Assembly (NCBI GenBank): GCA_004376785.1
Contig: SOIY01000195.1
Coordinates: 1-6,974 of the forward strand
Reading direction: 5' to 3'
Length of the DNA stretch: 6,974 nucleotides
DNA from: Candidatus Stahliibacteriota bacterium
GTDB lineage: Bacteria; Hydrothermota; Tepidihabitantia; SM23-42
Of this stretch, positions 4,635 to 6,974 are shown one piece after another. The position numbers and the translations under genes were made by a program. Positions within the stretch are counted from its first letter, which is position 1. Every line of letters starts with the position of its first letter. The notes beneath the pieces are model-generated. The model saw only the letters and a program-made list of their open reading frames with translations, made no database searches and was not told where the DNA came from.

Positions 4635-6361
4635 TTGCTCTTCTGCTCCTCTTAATTTTATCTGATGATCCTATGCTTTTCGAGGTTGAAGAGGATAAGG
4701 ATTTAGAAATTATTCTTAGGGATATGGAATATTTAAGAAATAATCCAATTGATATAAATACAGCAAGTTTTGATGAACTCACAAGGATACCATACCTTTC
4801 CATAAGTGATTGTTTGAAGATTGTAGAATATCGTGAGAAAAAAGGTCCTTATAACTCATTAGGAGATTTATTGAATATTCCAGGGTTCGATATTATTCTT
4901 TTCGATATGATTAAACACTTCATTGTAGTTAAGGCGAAGCCCTTTAAAATTGAAAAATTTGCAACACGAATGCGGGTACAAACTGAGGTTCCTGAAAAAG
5001 AGCTCTCTGAAGAATACTACACAAAAACAGAATGTTCTTTTGACCCATATACAATTTTTTTCATTACAGAGAAAGACCCTTATGAAAATTCGTTTTTTGA
5101 TTATTATGCCCCAAGTATAATGATTGATCAGGGAACAAGAAAAATTGTTTTGGGGAAATATAATTTAGATTTAGGCTCAGGTATTATGCTTTCGCCGATT
5201 GGTTCGTTTTTTTATTCTACTGATTTTCGTATAATGATAAAAGAACGTGGTATAATTCCTTATACATCTGTTTTGGAAAACAGCGGATTTTTTGGCGCAG
5301 CATATTCTGATTCTCTTTTTTTGAAATATACTCTTTTTTTCTCAAATCAAAAACTTGATGGCAGAATAGATTCACTAGGCTTTGCCAGCTCGTTTGACGA
5401 ATCAGGAGATCATACAGATTCTATATCCTTAGATAGAAAGGATAATATCAGTGAAAAGATATTCGGTTACGATATAAGATATCAATTTTCAGACCTTTTG
5501 ATATCGAACAGGACGTATTGGTGTTCATACAATCCAGAGTTTGTTTGCAGTGATTCATTTACAAAATTTTATGGTGGTAAGTTTTGGACTTCAGGTCTCG
5601 GTCTGAAATATTCCAGAGACTTTTTTGTTATGTTTTCAGAATTTGTCCGTTCGTACAAAGATCGTATTGGTGGACTATTCGGTTTTAGCGGTTACTTTCC
5701 TTATATTGATTTTAATCTTGTTGGCAAATATTTCCCTGTTGGATTCTATTCGCCAAAAGGGGTTGAAGCCAAGGATGATTATATTGGCGGAACTATAGAT
5801 ATTAAGCACCGTTCAAAGATAGCGAACCTTGGTTTAACCTTGACAATGGACAACAGAACCGAAGATGATTCTATGAAATACAACTTGAGATTGAATTTTG
5901 AGAAGAAGATTGGCATTCTAAACGCGAAATTTCAGATGCGGTGGCGTTATCTTGCTCAGACAAAAAATCTTTCTGGCTCAAGGGTTTTTATTCGCATGAA
6001 GCCAGTAAAGAAAATTTTTATTGATCTAAGGCTCGAAGAAAGATATGTCTATAGTTCAAATGGTATAGAAAAGGGGTTATTTGGCGGCCTTGAACTGGGC
6101 ACAGAATTTAAAAGATTAAAGATAAGAATGAGGTATGGCATTTTTAACACAGATTCTTATGCTGCAAGAATTTATGTATACGAAATTGATCTGCCTGGTA
6201 TAATACATAACCGTATGCTCTATAATAAAGGCAACTACGGTTTCATCTATGTATCAATCAAGCCTGTTGATATGTTAAAAATAGGTTTGAAATACTCAGT
6301 TGTGAATAGAGATACCCTTTCACTGAAAAAGCTTGGCTGTCAGATTGATGTTAAACTGTAA
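4631..6361 (+). CDS. helix-hairpin-helix (ComEA-like) protein with C-terminal outer-membrane beta-barrel
   Basis: The 576-residue protein starts with a short signal peptide (MIALLLLLILS). A ComEA-like double HHH region follows at about 38-100: PIDINTASFDELTRIPYLS, then KIVEYREKKGPYNSLGDLLNIPGFD. In ComEA proper the first hairpin is PGIG; here it is PYLS, so the usual DNA-backbone-binding glycines are missing from that hairpin, while the second keeps PGF. Residues about 110-576 are rich in aromatic, amphipathic beta-strands ending in QIDVKL, consistent with a large outer-membrane barrel. This HHH-plus-barrel layout is known in Bacteroidetes and relatives as an uncharacterised family. The gene overlaps the preceding barrel gene by four bases and precedes dedA by two, so it is in an envelope operon. 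DNA uptake is a tempting but unproven role; the HHH may instead be a protein-binding module. Confidence 0.75.
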   Translation: MIALLLLLILSDDPMLFEVEEDKDLEIILRDMEYLRNNPIDINTASFDELTRIPYLSISDCLKIVEYREKKGPYNSLGDLLNIPGFDIILFDMIKHFIVVKAKPFKIEKFATRMRVQTEVPEKELSEEYYTKTECSFDPYTIFFITEKDPYENSFFDYYAPSIMIDQGTRKIVLGKYNLDLGSGIMLSPIGSFFYSTDFRIMIKERGIIPYTSVLENSGFFGAAYSDSLFLKYTLFFSNQKLDGRIDSLGFASSFDESGDHTDSISLDRKDNISEKIFGYDIRYQFSDLLISNRTYWCSYNPEFVCSDSFTKFYGGKFWTSGLGLKYSRDFFVMFSEFVRSYKDRIGGLFGFSGYFPYIDFNLVGKYFPVGFYSPKGVEAKDDYIGGTIDIKHRSKIANLGLTLTMDNRTEDDSMKYNLRLNFEKKIGILNAKFQMRWRYLAQTKNLSGSRVFIRMKPVKKIFIDLRLEERYVYSSNGIEKGLFGGLELGTEFKRLKIRMRYGIFNTDSYAARIYVYEIDLPGIIHNRMLYNKGNYGFIYVSIKPVDMLKIGLKYSVVNRDTLSLKKLGCQIDVKL

Positions 6362-6363
6362 TT

Positions 6364-6972
6364 ATGTTTGAGTGGCTTTCAGGACGCGAACCAATTCTTA
6401 TTTATTTATTTTTATTTATCAATTCACTTTTTGAAAGTTTATTTCCACCTTACCCTTCAGATGCCTTTGTTCTGGTTTTTGCATTTCTTGCCGGACAGGG
6501 GTATTTTAGTCCCTACTTAGTGTATGTTTTTGTTATTGGCGGTGCTACCTGCGGCATTATGATTCTTTATTATATTGGAAAAAATAAGGGTGATGTATTG
6601 ATACAGTTTTTGACGAGATCATTTTTAGGAAAAGTATTTCCTGTAAAAATGATTGAGAAGGCAAAAAAGAAGTTTGCCAAACACGGTGATCTTATAGTAT
6701 TTTTGAACCGTTTTTTACCTGGCATGAGGGCGCCAATATGCTTTGCTGCAGGTGTTGTAAAAATTAACAGCAAAAAGTTTTTTTCATACAGTTTTGTGAG
6801 TGTTCTCATATGGAATTTATTTTTAGTGATGGTTGGTTTTTATGTTGGTTCTACCTGGGACGAGGCTTCGAAATTTTTAAAGAACTACTCTATAATCGTG
6901 ACATTGATTCTCATTCCTCTTTTAATTGTTTTTGCAATAATATACTTCCGAAAGAGAAAAAAAATACAATAA
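6364..6972 (+). CDS. DedA-family (SNARE-associated/VTT domain) inner-membrane protein
   Basis: DedA proteins are inner-membrane proteins; family members transport or flip polyprenyl-phosphate or phospholipids and affect proton-motive force and antibiotic tolerance. This 202-residue copy is full length. The first re-entrant region contains FESLFPPYPSD (23-33), with Glu24 and Asp33 at the acidic positions typical of the family. The second contains FLNRFLPGMRAPICFAAG (113-130), with Arg116 and Arg122 matching the conserved basic pair. Several hydrophobic helices span the protein and it ends in a basic tail, YFRKRKKIQ. It begins two bases after the preceding stop with no Shine-Dalgarno, so it depends on read-through from the upstream genes. 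The stop lies two bases before the window edge, so a terminator, if any, is outside. DedA function is known only at family level; its lipid substrate cannot be read from sequence. Confidence 0.93.
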   Translation: MFEWLSGREPILIYLFLFINSLFESLFPPYPSDAFVLVFAFLAGQGYFSPYLVYVFVIGGATCGIMILYYIGKNKGDVLIQFLTRSFLGKVFPVKMIEKAKKKFAKHGDLIVFLNRFLPGMRAPICFAAGVVKINSKKFFSYSFVSVLIWNLFLVMVGFYVGSTWDEASKFLKNYSIIVTLILIPLLIVFAIIYFRKRKKIQ

Positions 6973-6974
6973 TT

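Noticed and set aside
1..6974. tRNA or rRNA genes, CRISPR array, insertion sequence or prophage
   Set aside because: No cloverleaf, spaced direct repeats, transposase, integrase or attachment-like duplication could be seen; gene spacing is that of ordinary chromosomal DNA.

Overview
This is an AT-rich (mostly A/T by eye) bacterial chromosomal segment with seven sizeable genes plus one 34-codon gene that is easily overlooked. It looks Gram-negative (diderm). Two consecutive genes encode predicted outer-membrane beta-barrel proteins, one carrying a ComEA-like helix-hairpin-helix domain in front of the barrel, an arrangement I know mainly from Bacteroidetes and related candidate phyla. My best guess is an uncultured FCB-like or WOR-3-like lineage. 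That is a style-based inference, since there is no rRNA or other phylogenetic marker to prove it.

Left half, minus strand (reading right to left): a 34-residue lysine-rich peptide gene (2453-2349) has its own consensus promoter, an excellent ribosome binding site and a GC hairpin behind it. Next comes a HepT/DUF86-like four-helix protein (2263-1841) with its own promoter ending just before the ATG, so its mRNA should be leaderless. It overlaps by four bases a TTG-started prepilin peptidase (1844-1074). After a 118-bp gap holding a degenerate 7-bp repeat comes miaA (955-38), the tRNA A37 dimethylallyltransferase.

Right half, plus strand: a tight four-gene run, probably one operon, contains an NfeD/SppA-type membrane serine protease (2640-3896), a small outer-membrane barrel-like protein (3918-4634), an HHH plus beta-barrel protein (4631-6361, ATGA overlap with the previous gene) and a DedA-family membrane protein (6364-6972, 2-nt gap). 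All four act in or on the envelope: membrane-protein quality control, outer-membrane barrels and lipid or ion transport. The HHH-barrel protein together with the prepilin peptidase hints at type IV pilus or DNA-uptake biology, but no pilin, ATPase or ComEC gene is visible here.

The most striking features are in the 2250-2650 control region. It has three good sigma70-type promoters, each with a 16-bp spacer. Two place their -10 element 5-6 bases before an ATG, predicting leaderless transcripts. The third drives the lysine-rich peptide, whose SD is the only strong one I see in the window. This also argues that the NfeD protease starts at 2640 rather than at the upstream ATG at 2616.
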